This document shows, in pieces, positions 47,091-55,361 of a stretch of 64,000 bases of DNA. Both the position numbers and the translations under genes were made by a program. Under the pieces are notes generated by a model. It saw nothing but the letters and a program-made list of their open reading frames with translations, searched no databases and was not told where the DNA came from. This DNA comes from G958295645 sp965242735 (lineage in GTDB: Bacteria; Gemmatimonadota; Gemmatimonadetes; Longimicrobiales; Gaopeijiaceae), in assembly GCA_965242735.1 (NCBI GenBank), contig OZ251497.1, forward strand, positions 2,294,001 through 2,358,000, given 5' to 3'. Position 1 is the stretch's first letter; each line of letters starts with the position of its first letter.

Positions 47091-48229
47091 GCACGAAACT
47101 CGAAGACTCCGGCCCGCGCCCGGAGACCGGCCGCCCGAATCTGCTCGGCCTGACGCCGTCGCGGCTCGTGGAGCGCCTCGACGCGCACTTCCGGGACCGC
47201 GGCCAGCCGTCGTACCGCGCCCGCCAAGTGGCCGAATGGGTGTTCAGGGGCGACGTGCCGGACGTCGAAGCGATGACGAACCTGCCCGCCGGGGAGAGGG
47301 CGGCCCTGGCCGGCGCGTTCCGGCTGGAGGAACCTGCCGAGGCTCGGGTGGCCGAGTCCGCCGACGGCACGGCGAAGCATCTCTGGCGGCTGTCGTGCGG
47401 CGACGTCGTGGAGAGCGTGCTGATCCCGGCCGGGCGAAGACTCACCCTGTGCATCTCCTCGCAGGCGGGCTGCGCGCTGAGGTGCGCGTTCTGCGCGACC
47501 GGGTGGTCGGGGTTCGGGCGGCAGCTGTCCACCGCCGAGATCGTGGGCCAGTACCGCGGCGCGGCGCGGTGGGCGCGCGGGCAAGGACGCGGGGCGATCA
47601 CCAACGTCGTCTTCATGGGCATGGGCGAGCCGATGGCCAACCGGGCCGCCGTGTTCCCCGCCTTGACCCTCTTGAACGCGGGCTACGGGATCGGCGCGCG
47701 CCGCATCACGGTCTCCACGGTCGGCTTGGTGCCCGGCATCCTGGCGCTGGCCGAGCGCGAAGAGCAGTTCCGGCTGGCCGTGTCCCTGCACGCCCCCGTC
47801 TCCAGCTTGCGGGCGGAGCTCGTGCCCGTGGAAGAGCGGTGGCCGATCGGCGAGCTGATGGACGCGCTGGACGTCTTCAGGGTCAAGGGCGGACGCCGAA
47901 TCACGTTCGAGTACGCGATGATCCGGGACGTGAACGACGGCCTGGGCCTGGCGGGGGACTTGGCCGCGCTGGCGTCGCGGGCCGAAGCCTTCGTCAATCT
48001 CATCCCCTTCAATCCGATCCCCTACGTGGACTGGCGCCCCAGCCGGCCCGGCCGCGTGCGGGCCTTTCGAGACGCCTTGCGGGCCCGCGGGATCGCGGCG
48101 GCCGTCCGAGAACCGAGAGGCCGCGACATCGACGCCGCCTGCGGGCAGCTCCGAGCGGCCGCGAAAACTCGCCGGGGCCTTCGGGTCAGCGGATCCGATT
48201 CCCGATCCGGTTCGCCCGGACCTCCGTGA
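46943..48229 (+). CDS. rlmN: 23S rRNA (A2503-C2)/tRNA methyltransferase RlmN with repetitive N-terminus
   Basis: This radical-SAM enzyme has the cluster motif CALRCAFC, GMGEPMAN, STVGLVPGI and the C-terminal catalytic Cys region (GRDIDAACGQL). It methylates C2 of A2503 in 23S rRNA and A37 of some tRNAs. The conserved protein starts near residue 67 (NLLGLTPSRLVERL); the preceding ~65 residues are Gly/Pro/Glu/Ala repeats encoded by a minisatellite, so the true start could be anywhere in that stretch. Its end overlaps the convergent lepB by 44 bp. Confidence 0.93.
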   Translation: MERPGPGEAPGAPGEAHGAPGPAPGPGEAHGAPGPSDAHGGPGEARGAPRTKLEDSGPRPETGRPNLLGLTPSRLVERLDAHFRDRGQPSYRARQVAEWVFRGDVPDVEAMTNLPAGERAALAGAFRLEEPAEARVAESADGTAKHLWRLSCGDVVESVLIPAGRRLTLCISSQAGCALRCAFCATGWSGFGRQLSTAEIVGQYRGAARWARGQGRGAITNVVFMGMGEPMANRAAVFPALTLLNAGYGIGARRITVSTVGLVPGILALAEREEQFRLAVSLHAPVSSLRAELVPVEERWPIGELMDALDVFRVKGGRRITFEYAMIRDVNDGLGLAGDLAALASRAEAFVNLIPFNPIPYVDWRPSRPGRVRAFRDALRARGIAAAVREPRGRDIDAACGQLRAAAKTRRGLRVSGSDSRSGSPGPP

Positions 48230-49013
48230 TCCAAGGCAGGAACCGCGGCGACTGCCGGTCGAACGAGTAGTAGATGGCCACGGCGCGGCCTTCGAGACGC
48301 CAGCGCTCGAGGAAGCCCCAGAAACGCGAGTCCAAGCTGGAGTCTCGGTTGTCGCCCAGCATGAAGTAGCGACCCTCGGGCACCACGATCGGCCCCCAGT
48401 TGTCGCGCGTGGGCCGGTAGTCGGCCCGGGGGCCGCCCAAGAGATGCCGAAGCTGCCAGCGCATGTCGGCCGAGTAGACGTCGGCTTCGCCCGCATGGAC
48501 CGCGTACGGCTCCTCCATGGCCTCGCCGTTCAAGTACAGGGCGCGATCCCGCATCTCGAGCGTGTCGCCGGGCATGCCGACCAGCCGCTTGACGACGGTC
48601 AGGTCCTCTTCGTGAGGCGGGTCGAAGACGAGGACGTTGCCGCGGCGCGGCTCGGAATAGCCCGGAAGGCGCCAGTCGGTGAAGGGCACGCGCGGACCCA
48701 GGGCGGCTCGGTTGACGATCAGGAAGTCCCCCTCCAGCAACGTCTTCTCCATCGACCCGGACGTGATGACGAACGTGGCCACCAAGAAGGTCCGAATGAC
48801 GATGACGAGCACGACGATCTGCACGAGGAGGACAAGGTTGTGGAGGCAACCCTGCCGCCGCTTCGGCTTGCGGCTCGGCTTGGGTCCGTCGCCCGCGGGG
48901 GCGTCAGTCCGCGAACTCCGCCGGCCAAGCCGCCGCCTCGGCTTGGGTCCGTCACTCGCGGCGGCGGCCTCGCTTGCGCCCGTGCGGCGACCTCCACGGC
49001 GCGCGGCGGTCAC
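48186..49013 (-). CDS. lepB: Signal peptidase I
   Basis: The 275-residue membrane protease removes signal peptides. It has the membrane anchor (LVLLVQIVVLVIVIRTFLVA), the catalytic Ser box (ITSGSMEKTLLEGD), the Lys region (VVKRLVGMPGD) and GDNRDSSLDSRFWG. About 60 residues of charged, partly duplicated sequence (DGPKPRRR / DGPKPSRK) precede the anchor. The GTG start overlaps the upstream gene as GTGA. The 3' end overlaps convergent rlmN. Confidence 0.95.
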   Translation of the reverse strand: MTAARRGGRRTGASEAAAASDGPKPRRRLGRRSSRTDAPAGDGPKPSRKPKRRQGCLHNLVLLVQIVVLVIVIRTFLVATFVITSGSMEKTLLEGDFLIVNRAALGPRVPFTDWRLPGYSEPRRGNVLVFDPPHEEDLTVVKRLVGMPGDTLEMRDRALYLNGEAMEEPYAVHAGEADVYSADMRWQLRHLLGGPRADYRPTRDNWGPIVVPEGRYFMLGDNRDSSLDSRFWGFLERWRLEGRAVAIYYSFDRQSPRFLPWITEVRANRIGNRIR

Positions 49014-49480
49014 CGGGTCCTCACCAAGCCCCGCAGCCACGCCAGGAACCCGCCGTCGCCGGACGTCCCGCCTTCGAGCTCGGGAGCGCGCCAGTCCGCG
49101 CCGAGCCTGACCGTGACGTCCACGAACAGTTCCGCGTTGGGCTCGCTGGCCACGCGGGAAATGCCCAGGACGGCGGCGACCTCCGAGGCAACGAGGAGAT
49201 TGCCGACGCGGTCGATCACGACGGACGAATCCTGGTCGAAGGCGGCGGCGTTGCCGACGTGCACGACGTCGAACCCGGCGGTTCGCAGGTGATCGGTGGC
49301 GGCGCGGGCCACGCCCTCGACGCCGCCCGCGTTGCGGACGTCGACGGTCACCCGCCCAGGCGAGCGCACGGCGTCCTCGTTCTTGTCCCCGGGGATCCAC
49401 TGCCAGACCGCCGACGCGACGAGAACGAGGGCGACGGCGGCGACCACGAGGTTGAGCGCCTTCCTGGCGGGCCGGCGCAC
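49010..49480 (-). CDS. LytR C-terminal domain protein
   Basis: The 156-residue protein has one N-terminal membrane helix (LVVAAVALVLVASAVWQWIP) followed by a LytR_C domain (VTVDVRNAGGVEGVARAATDHLRTAGFDVV, split motifs). The domain occurs in cell-envelope proteins without LCP catalytic activity. It lies 4 bp after the HD-domain gene and overlaps lepB. Confidence 0.85.
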   Translation of the reverse strand: MRRPARKALNLVVAAVALVLVASAVWQWIPGDKNEDAVRSPGRVTVDVRNAGGVEGVARAATDHLRTAGFDVVHVGNAAAFDQDSSVVIDRVGNLLVASEVAAVLGISRVASEPNAELFVDVTVRLGADWRAPELEGGTSGDGGFLAWLRGLVRTR

Positions 49481-49484
49481 GGTT

Positions 49485-50141
49485 CTAGCCGCTGACCAAG
49501 GAATTCCAGAACCGGACGGTTCTCGGATGCACGGGCCGCTCCATGCGCAAAAGGTAATGAATTCGGTATGCCGCGATTTCCGTCAGCACCTCGCCGGCAT
49601 CGCCGGGCATTCGGGCCCGCAGCTTGGCGCGCCACCGCCTTCGCTCGGCGCGGCCGGGCTCGACGAAGTCCGCGGCGTAGAGCGCCGCGCCCAAGGGGCC
49701 GAAGTTGCGCGAACCCAAGGTGTGCCAGCGAATCGCATGCAGAAGCTCGCGGTCGCGCACTCCGTCCCGGCGAAGCGTCGCGGCGGCGGCCGGACCATGC
49801 CTCGCGCGGCCGGGCAAGCGCCGCAGCTTGGGGAACCGGCGGGCCAGCTCGGAGGGACGGGCGTCGCGAAGGGCGTCGTGCAGGCGTCCCGCCGCCCGCC
49901 ACGCCACGCGGCGCGGCTCGTCCACGCCGAGGTCGCCGGCCCACAGGTCGAGGAGGGACGCGACGCGCGCCATGTGGCGCCGGCGTTCGGGGCCCGCCTC
50001 GGCCCAGGGCGGAAGGTCGCCTTGCGCGGCGGCCGCCACGATCGGGTGGGGATCGCCCTCCGCGCGTCCAGAGCCTTCCCGTGGCGCGGCTGGGCCGTGC
50101 AGCGTCTGAAGGAGGGACGGGCCGCCGGGCAATGCTGTCAC
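49485..50141 (-). CDS. YqeK-like HD-domain phosphohydrolase
   Basis: The 218-residue protein has HMARVASLLDLWA, GRLHDALRD, a middle RHG and IRWHTLGSRNFGPLGAALYAADFVEPGR, which together match YqeK Ap4A hydrolases. The GTG start overlaps trpA as GTGA; the first ~30 residues are poorly conserved. In other bacteria yqeK neighbours rsfS and nadD, so the placement after trpA is unusual. Confidence 0.82.
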   Translation of the reverse strand: MTALPGGPSLLQTLHGPAAPREGSGRAEGDPHPIVAAAAQGDLPPWAEAGPERRRHMARVASLLDLWAGDLGVDEPRRVAWRAAGRLHDALRDARPSELARRFPKLRRLPGRARHGPAAAATLRRDGVRDRELLHAIRWHTLGSRNFGPLGAALYAADFVEPGRAERRRWRAKLRARMPGDAGEVLTEIAAYRIHYLLRMERPVHPRTVRFWNSLVSG

Positions 50142-51094
50142 GAGCCGCTCCCGGCGGCGCCGCCGACCGGCGGCCCCTTGGCCAGGGCGGGCGCGGGCGG
50201 GCGGGCGTCGTCCAGCGCGGCGCGCAACCTTCCGGCGAGCGCAACGGCCGCCGCCACGCCGCCGGCGCGCAGGCAGTCCACGAGCGCGCTGCCCACGACG
50301 ACGGCGTCGGCCTCGGCGGCCACGGCCCTCGCGTCCTCGGGCGACGAAAAGCCGAAGCCGACCGCCAGGGGGCGCTTCGAGAGCGACTTGGCGGCGCGGA
50401 TCTCCGCGACCAGCCGGCGCGGCAACCCGGCGCGGGCGCCCGTGACGCCCGTGCGCGCGATGTAGTAAAGGAAGCCCTGCGTGGCGCGGGCGATTTCGCG
50501 GAGCCGCCCCCGCGGGGTCGTCGGAGCGGCCAGCCGGACCAGGTCGAGCGGAGATTCGGCGATCCGGGCCTCCAGGTCCGGGTCGGCGCCCACCGGCAGG
50601 TCGGTGACCAACAGCCCGTCGGCGCCGGCGGCGGCCGCTTCGCGCAGGAACGTCCCCATGCCCCGGTTGCGCAACGGGTTCAGATAGGAAAACAGCACGA
50701 CCGGAACGGCGCTCTCCCGCCGAAAGCGCGCGAGCGTCTCCAGAACGCCGTCCACGGTCGCGCCGGCGCCGAGCGCGTGCTGGCACGAGCGCTGGATGGT
50801 GGGGCCGTCCGCCACCGGATCGCTGAAGGGCACGCCGAGTTCGATCACGTCGGCGCCGGCGTCCGCCAGTCCCGCCAGGAGCTCGTCCGTGTGCGCGAGC
50901 GAAGGAAAGCCCGCCGTCACGTATGGCACGAAGCCCGCCCGGCCCTGCTCGGCCAGGGCCGAGAACCGACGGCGAACGGCCGACTCGGCCGAGCTGCCCG
51001 CCGGGCCCGCCATGCGGTCGCCGGGGCAGACCGGTTCGGCCGCTTCGGCCGCCGTGGCCGGCACGCCGCCGCTCGGTCGGCCCGCGCCGCTCAT
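50138..51094 (-). CDS. trpA: Tryptophan synthase alpha chain
   Basis: The 318-residue TIM barrel cleaves indole-glycerol phosphate to indole. It has GFVPYVTAGFPS, ADVIELGVPFSDPVADGPTIQ (catalytic Glu and Asp), and GVTGARAGL with GFGFSSPEDA. Both ends carry short extensions. The start overlaps trpB as ATGA. Confidence 0.96.
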   Translation of the reverse strand: MSGAGRPSGGVPATAAEAAEPVCPGDRMAGPAGSSAESAVRRRFSALAEQGRAGFVPYVTAGFPSLAHTDELLAGLADAGADVIELGVPFSDPVADGPTIQRSCQHALGAGATVDGVLETLARFRRESAVPVVLFSYLNPLRNRGMGTFLREAAAAGADGLLVTDLPVGADPDLEARIAESPLDLVRLAAPTTPRGRLREIARATQGFLYYIARTGVTGARAGLPRRLVAEIRAAKSLSKRPLAVGFGFSSPEDARAVAAEADAVVVGSALVDCLRAGGVAAAVALAGRLRAALDDARPPAPALAKGPPVGGAAGSGS

Positions 51095-52452
51095 CGGCCC
51101 TCCCCGGGTCCGACCGGCACGACCCCTCCAGCGATCGGACCGCGACCGGCGTCGTCTCGGCCGGCTTGGTCTCGGCCGCTCTCGTCTCGCGCGACGTCGT
51201 CTCGCCCGCCTTCGCCTCGCCCGCCCTCGTCCCGCCCGCTCTCGCCTCGCCCGGCGTCATCACGCCGGACGTCATCTCGCCCAACGTCATCTCGCCCAAC
51301 GTCCTTGTCGCCGCGCCCGCTGAGGCAGACCGCGACCGGCCCGCGCAACGCGCCCCGCCGCCCCGCGTCGATCAGGTACGCCAGCGCGTGCGCCGACTCC
51401 AGCGCCGGAATGATGCCCTCCAACCGGGCCAGCAGATCGAACGCCCGCGCCGCCTGGGCGTCGTCCACGCTCGCGTAGCGCGCACGCCCCGCGTCCTTCA
51501 GGTGGGCGTGCTCGGGCCCCACGCCCGGATAGTCCAGCCCCGCCGCCATGGAGTGCGCGGGCACGACTTGGCCGTCGTCGTCCTGCAGCAAGTAGCTGAG
51601 CGCGCCATGGAGCACCCCCGGCCGCCCTTCGCCCAGCGATGCCGACGACCGGCCCGTTCCCAGCCCGTCGCCGGCCGCCTCCACGCCGATCAGCGCGACG
51701 TCCGCGTCGTTCAGGAACGCGTGGAACATCCCCATGGCGTTCGACCCGCCGCCCACGCACGCCACGACTTCCGCCGGCAAGCGTCCTTCCGCCGCAAGGA
51801 ACTGGCGGCGAGCCTCGCGGCCGATGACGGCCTGCAGGTCGCGCACGATGGCCGGGAACGGATGCGGACCGACGACCGAGCCGATCACGTAGTGCGTGTC
51901 GCGCACGTTCGCCACCCAGTCGCGCAGAGCCTCGTTGGTGGCGTCCTTGAGCGTGCCCGCTCCGCCGGACACGGGCCGCACCTCGGCGCCCAGGAGGCCC
52001 ATGCGGCGCACGTTGAGCGCCTGGCGCCGCATGTCCTCGGCGCCCATGTACACGACGCATTCCAGATCGAACAGCGCGCAGGCGGTCGCCGTCGCCACGC
52101 CGTGCTGCCCCGCGCCGGTCTCGGCGATGATCCGGGGCTTGCCCATGCGGCGCGCGAGCAGGGCCTGCCCCAACGTGTTGTTGATCTTGTGGGCGCCCGT
52201 GTGATTGAGGTCTTCGCGCTTGAGATAGACGCGCGGCGCTTGGCACTCGGCCTCCAGGCGGCGCGCCCGGAAGAGGGGCGTCGGACGCCCCACGTACTGG
52301 GCGGCCAGCTGGTCGACGTCCGCGGCGAACTGCGGGTCGGCGGCGGCCTCGGCGTAGGCGGACGCCAACTCGTCCAAGGCCGGAACCAAGGTCTCGGGAA
52401 CGTAGCGTCCGCCGTAGCGGCCGAAGCGAACTTCGGCGCCCCCGGCCTTCAT
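51091..52452 (-). CDS. trpB: Tryptophan synthase beta chain with repetitive C-terminal tail
   Basis: The 453-residue PLP enzyme joins indole and serine. It has RPTPLFRA, LKREDLNHTGAHKINN (PLP Lys), ETGAGQHGVATATA, CVGGGSNAMGMFHAF and VAVCLSGRGDKDVG. The last motif normally lies at the extreme C-terminus; here ~65 further residues follow as five-residue GRDDV/GRDEG/GRGES units. The ATG at 52452 gives the canonical N-terminus; the frame is open upstream. Confidence 0.95.
   Translation of the reverse strand: MKAGGAEVRFGRYGGRYVPETLVPALDELASAYAEAAADPQFAADVDQLAAQYVGRPTPLFRARRLEAECQAPRVYLKREDLNHTGAHKINNTLGQALLARRMGKPRIIAETGAGQHGVATATACALFDLECVVYMGAEDMRRQALNVRRMGLLGAEVRPVSGGAGTLKDATNEALRDWVANVRDTHYVIGSVVGPHPFPAIVRDLQAVIGREARRQFLAAEGRLPAEVVACVGGGSNAMGMFHAFLNDADVALIGVEAAGDGLGTGRSSASLGEGRPGVLHGALSYLLQDDDGQVVPAHSMAAGLDYPGVGPEHAHLKDAGRARYASVDDAQAARAFDLLARLEGIIPALESAHALAYLIDAGRRGALRGPVAVCLSGRGDKDVGRDDVGRDDVRRDDAGRGESGRDEGGRGEGGRDDVARDESGRDQAGRDDAGRGPIAGGVVPVGPGEGR
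51125..51305 (-). repeat. 15-bp minisatellite in the trpB tail
   Basis: About a dozen diverged 15-bp units (for example GGCGAGATGACGTTG at 51283-51297 and its neighbours) encode five-residue repeats after the normal end of TrpB. Two adjacent units are identical. Confidence 0.85.
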
Positions 52453-52522
52453 CAGCGCCCCGCCGACGGCGAAGTCGGCCGTCGCGGCGGCGGCGCCGAA
52501 GCGGCCGGGAGTCCGCCGCGCG

Positions 52523-53422
52523 TCATCGGCGGGCAGCCTCGCGTCCCCGGTCCCCGTTCGCCCGTCGCCGACCGGAGTCCCGCCTCGGACCCGGTTCCGG
52601 CGCACCGCCCGCGGCGACTGCTCGCCCAGCACGCGCGCCGCCGGCGCCCACCCGCCTCGGGCCCGGCTCCGGCGCACCGCTCGCGGCCGCCGCCACGAAC
52701 GCGGCCGTCCGCGCAGGGTCCTTCGTGCCAGAGGCGGCCTCCACTCCGGAACTCGCGTCGACCACGTCGGGCGCCAGCGCCTCGATCGCCATGGCGACGT
52801 TCTCGGCCGCCAATCCCCCCGCGACGACGAACCACGCGCCGCCCGCGGCCGCCCGCACCGCTTCGCCGACGCCGCTCCAGGCGAATCTCCTTCCGGTCCC
52901 TCCCGGCGCGCCGGCGCTCCACGCGTCGGCCAGCACGCCGTCCGCCGCTCCCCGGTAGCGCTCCACCCGGCTCGACAACCGGGCCAAGGACTCGTCCGGC
53001 CGCACGTGAACGGTCTTCCACACGCGCCAGGAACCCGCCGCCCGAATGCGCGCGGCCGTCCGGGGCGGCTCGGCCCCGTGGAGCTGGACCACGTCCAAGC
53101 CCAGGCGAGAGGCCGTCCGCGCCGCGGCGAGCGGGTCCGCGTCCACGAACACCCCCACGCGCTTGCCCGAATACTCCCGATACAGCTCGCGCGCCCGGGC
53201 GGGCGGCACGCTGCGCCGAAATCCGGGCGAGAGGATCACGCCCATGAAGTCGGCGCCCGCGGCCTCGACCGCGCACGCGCCGGCCACGTCGACGACGCCG
53301 CAGACCTTGGTGCGCACGCGCCGAACGGCGCCTGCCGGGCATCCGGCCGAGGCGCCGCCGATCGAATCGCTTGGCAAGCGCCCAGCATGTGCCCTGACGC
53401 CAGCGTAGTCGTCGCCCGTCAC
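52523..53422 (-). CDS. trpF: Phosphoribosylanthranilate isomerase with extended ends
   Basis: The barrel enzyme is recognisable from RTKVCGVVDVAGACAVEAAGADFMGVIL (split), VGVFVDADPLAAA, LDVVQLHGAE and VVDASSGVEAASGTKDP. Family members are ~210 residues; this one is 299 from the GTG that overlaps trpC as GTGA. About 35 extra residues are at the N-terminus and ~55 at the C-terminus, where GAPEPGPRR is duplicated. A later GTG just before the core is an alternative start. Confidence 0.9.
   Translation of the reverse strand: MTGDDYAGVRAHAGRLPSDSIGGASAGCPAGAVRRVRTKVCGVVDVAGACAVEAAGADFMGVILSPGFRRSVPPARARELYREYSGKRVGVFVDADPLAAARTASRLGLDVVQLHGAEPPRTAARIRAAGSWRVWKTVHVRPDESLARLSSRVERYRGAADGVLADAWSAGAPGGTGRRFAWSGVGEAVRAAAGGAWFVVAGGLAAENVAMAIEALAPDVVDASSGVEAASGTKDPARTAAFVAAAASGAPEPGPRRVGAGGARAGRAVAAGGAPEPGPRRDSGRRRANGDRGREAARR
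52579..52692 (-). repeat. 72-bp duplication in the trpF tail
   Basis: About 42 bp at 52579-52620 recur at 52651-52692 with a few mismatches (CCCGCCTCGG then CGGCGCACCGC). The 72-bp period keeps frame and duplicates 24 residues of the C-terminal tail. Confidence 0.8.
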
Positions 53423-54231
53423 CCCCTGCCCCTCCGCGCCAAGCCGGCCAGGGCCGCCACCGCCGCCCGAGGGTCGCGCGCGCGCACCAGTCCCTCGCCC
53501 ACGAGAACGGCGTCGGCCCCGGCCTCCGCCGCGAGCCGCGCGTCGCCCACCCCCCGGATGCCGCTCTCCGACACCAGCGCCACGTCCGGCGGCACCTCCG
53601 CCGCAAGCCGCGCGGTCGTGGCCACGTCGGTGGCGAACGTGTCCAGGTCGCGGTTGTTGACGCCCACCAGCACGGCCCCCGCCTTCAAGGCAGCCTCCGT
53701 CTCGCGCTCGTCGCGCACCTCCACCAGAGCCGTCATGCCCATGCCATGGACGGCGGCGCGAAGGTCGGCGAGGAGAGCAGCGTCCAGCAAGCGCACCACG
53801 AGCAGCACCAAGTCGGCGCCCGCCGCTCGCGATTCCGGCACCTGCACCGGGTCCACGACGAAGTCCTTGCGAAGAACGGGCAGCGCGGTGGCGTCGGAGA
53901 CGGCCCGCAGATCCGCCAGCGAGCCCCCGAACCAAGGACCGTCGGTGAGCACGCTGACCGCGGCCGCCCCGCCCGCTTCGTAATCGGCGGCCAAGCCCGC
54001 GGGGTCCAGCTCGGGCCGGATGTCGCCGGCCCCGGGCGACCTCCGCTTCACCTCCGCGAACACGGCAAGCGCGCCGCGATTACGAAGCGAGTCCATCGCC
54101 GGGCGCGCGGGAGGCGCGTCGCGAGCCGCCGCCTCGACGTCCTTCCCTCTCGCGCGCAGCGACGCCACTTCGTCCGTCTTGGTGGCGACGATCCGGTCCA
54201 AGAGGCCGCCGCGGGTTCGCGTCCTTGCCAT
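53419..54231 (-). CDS. trpC: Indole-3-glycerol phosphate synthase
   Basis: The 270-residue barrel has FAEVKRRSPGAGDI (catalytic Lys), VSVLTDGPWFGGS, VLRKDFVVDPVQV, VGVNNRDLDTF and VSESGIRG. It makes indole-glycerol phosphate from CdRP. It heads the trpC-trpF-trpB-trpA run and is divergent from lexA; its ATG overlaps the lexA -35 element. Confidence 0.96.
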   Translation of the reverse strand: MARTRTRGGLLDRIVATKTDEVASLRARGKDVEAAARDAPPARPAMDSLRNRGALAVFAEVKRRSPGAGDIRPELDPAGLAADYEAGGAAAVSVLTDGPWFGGSLADLRAVSDATALPVLRKDFVVDPVQVPESRAAGADLVLLVVRLLDAALLADLRAAVHGMGMTALVEVRDERETEAALKAGAVLVGVNNRDLDTFATDVATTARLAAEVPPDVALVSESGIRGVGDARLAAEAGADAVLVGEGLVRARDPRAAVAALAGLARRGRG

Positions 54232-54253
54232 TCGGATGGATTTCGGTTAAGAT
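54225..54253 (+). promoter_or_regulatory. lexA promoter, TTGCCA-17-TAAGAT, with possible operator
   Basis: TTGCCA at 54225-54230, 17 bp, and TAAGAT at 54248-54253 predict a start near 54260. Immediately downstream GTTCGAAGATTGTTCG (54256-54271) holds two GTTCG half-sites and could be a LexA operator, although it does not match the CGAAC-N4-GTTCG palindrome exactly. A ~90-nt leader follows. Confidence 0.55.
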
Positions 54254-54351
54254 TCGGTTCGAAGATTGTTCGGGACCCGGGCCCGCGCCGAGCCGGCGCC
54301 GGACCGCAAGGGTCTCGACCACGCCTTTCGCCCGCACAGGAGCAGAACCTC

Positions 54352-55020
54352 ATGGTCCTCGCGACTCGTCCAGAAGGATTCGCCGGCAGCCCCGGCGGCC
54401 CCCGCGAATTCGATCCGGTCCTCACGAAGCGACAAAAGCAGATCCTCGACTACCTGCGCGAGTTCATCGCCCAAAACGGCTATGCGCCCAGCTTCCACGA
54501 GGTCCGCGAGGCATTCGGCTACGCCTCGCTGGCGACCGTCCACGAGCACTTGGCCAACCTGGAGCGCAAGGGGTACATTGCCAAAAGATACAGGGGGCGC
54601 CGGGCCGTGCAGCTCATGCCCCACGACGACGAGCCCGCGATCACGCTGCCGGTTCTCGGGACGGTGGCGGCCGGAGAGCCGATCGAGGCCGTCGAGACCC
54701 AGGACAACCTCCCCGTGCCGCCGTCCATGATTCGCGGACAACGGGACCACTACGTGCTGCGCGTGGCCGGGGAGTCCATGATCGACGAGCAGATTCGAGA
54801 CGGCGACTACATTGTGGTCCACTCGCGCCGCGAAGCGCGAGACGGCGAGATGGTCGTCGCTCTGGTGGGCGGAGACGCCGCGACCGTCAAGAAGCTCTAC
54901 CGGGCGCCCGAGGGGCGCGTGCGCCTGCAACCGGCCAACCCGGACATGGCGCCGATCTTCGAGCCCGCGGCCAACGTGCAGGTCCAGGGGGTTGTCGTGG
55001 GACTGATCCGGACGTATTGA
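54352..55020 (+). CDS. lexA: LexA repressor / S24 self-cleaving protease
   Basis: The 222-residue protein has the winged helix (LTKRQKQILDYLREFIAQNG, SFHEVREAFGYASLATVHEHL), the Ala-Gly cleavage site in GTVAAGEPIEA, the catalytic Ser in AGESMIDEQIRDGDY and the catalytic Lys in AATVKKLYR. It represses SOS genes until RecA triggers self-cleavage. AGGAG 9-10 nt before the ATG supports the start. Confidence 0.96.
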   Translation: MVLATRPEGFAGSPGGPREFDPVLTKRQKQILDYLREFIAQNGYAPSFHEVREAFGYASLATVHEHLANLERKGYIAKRYRGRRAVQLMPHDDEPAITLPVLGTVAAGEPIEAVETQDNLPVPPSMIRGQRDHYVLRVAGESMIDEQIRDGDYIVVHSRREARDGEMVVALVGGDAATVKKLYRAPEGRVRLQPANPDMAPIFEPAANVQVQGVVVGLIRTY

Positions 55021-55129
55021 GAATGGGGAATGCAACTTTTCGGGCCCGCCGGCAGTACGGAAGGACGGAGCAGTACGGAAGGACGGAGATGGCAAGAAGG
55101 ACGACGACGAGGAAGACGGGAGGCGCCAT
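55021..55129 (+). other. Post-lexA region with perfect 18-bp tandem repeat and 14-codon frame
   Basis: CAGTACGGAAGGACGGAG occurs twice without spacer at 55053-55070 and 55071-55088. An ATG at 55089 directly follows and opens a 14-codon frame (MARRTTTRKTGGAI) that ends in an ATGA overlap with the next small frame. GGACGGAG sits just before the ATG. Whether it is translated is unknown. Confidence 0.5.
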
Positions 55130-55315
55130 ATGAAGATGATGTTCGCGGTCGGGCGGGTGACGCGAGAATCCACGCGAGTGATCGTGACGCGACGGCCGAC
55201 AGGGACGGCCGCGGCCGAGCCCGCACGCGCCGACGCGGAGGGACCCGCCTCGGCCCCGGCCGCCGAGCCCGGAGACTTCCGCGCCCAACAGGCGTCGCCG
55301 AACACGATCCACTGA
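55130..55315 (+). CDS. Small hypothetical protein after lexA
   Basis: This 61-residue frame (MKMMFAVGRVTRESTRVIVTR, then an Ala/Pro-rich end) starts 7 nt after GGGAGG and overlaps a 14-codon frame by ATGA. It would be co-transcribed with lexA and could be an SOS-regulated small protein, but composition is ambiguous and I know no relative. Confidence 0.35.
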   Translation: MKMMFAVGRVTRESTRVIVTRRPTGTAAAEPARADAEGPASAPAAEPGDFRAQQASPNTIH

Positions 55316-55361
55316 CGGCGAACGGCCTCCCCGCCGCCTCGGGCGCGGGCCGCGACGCGCC

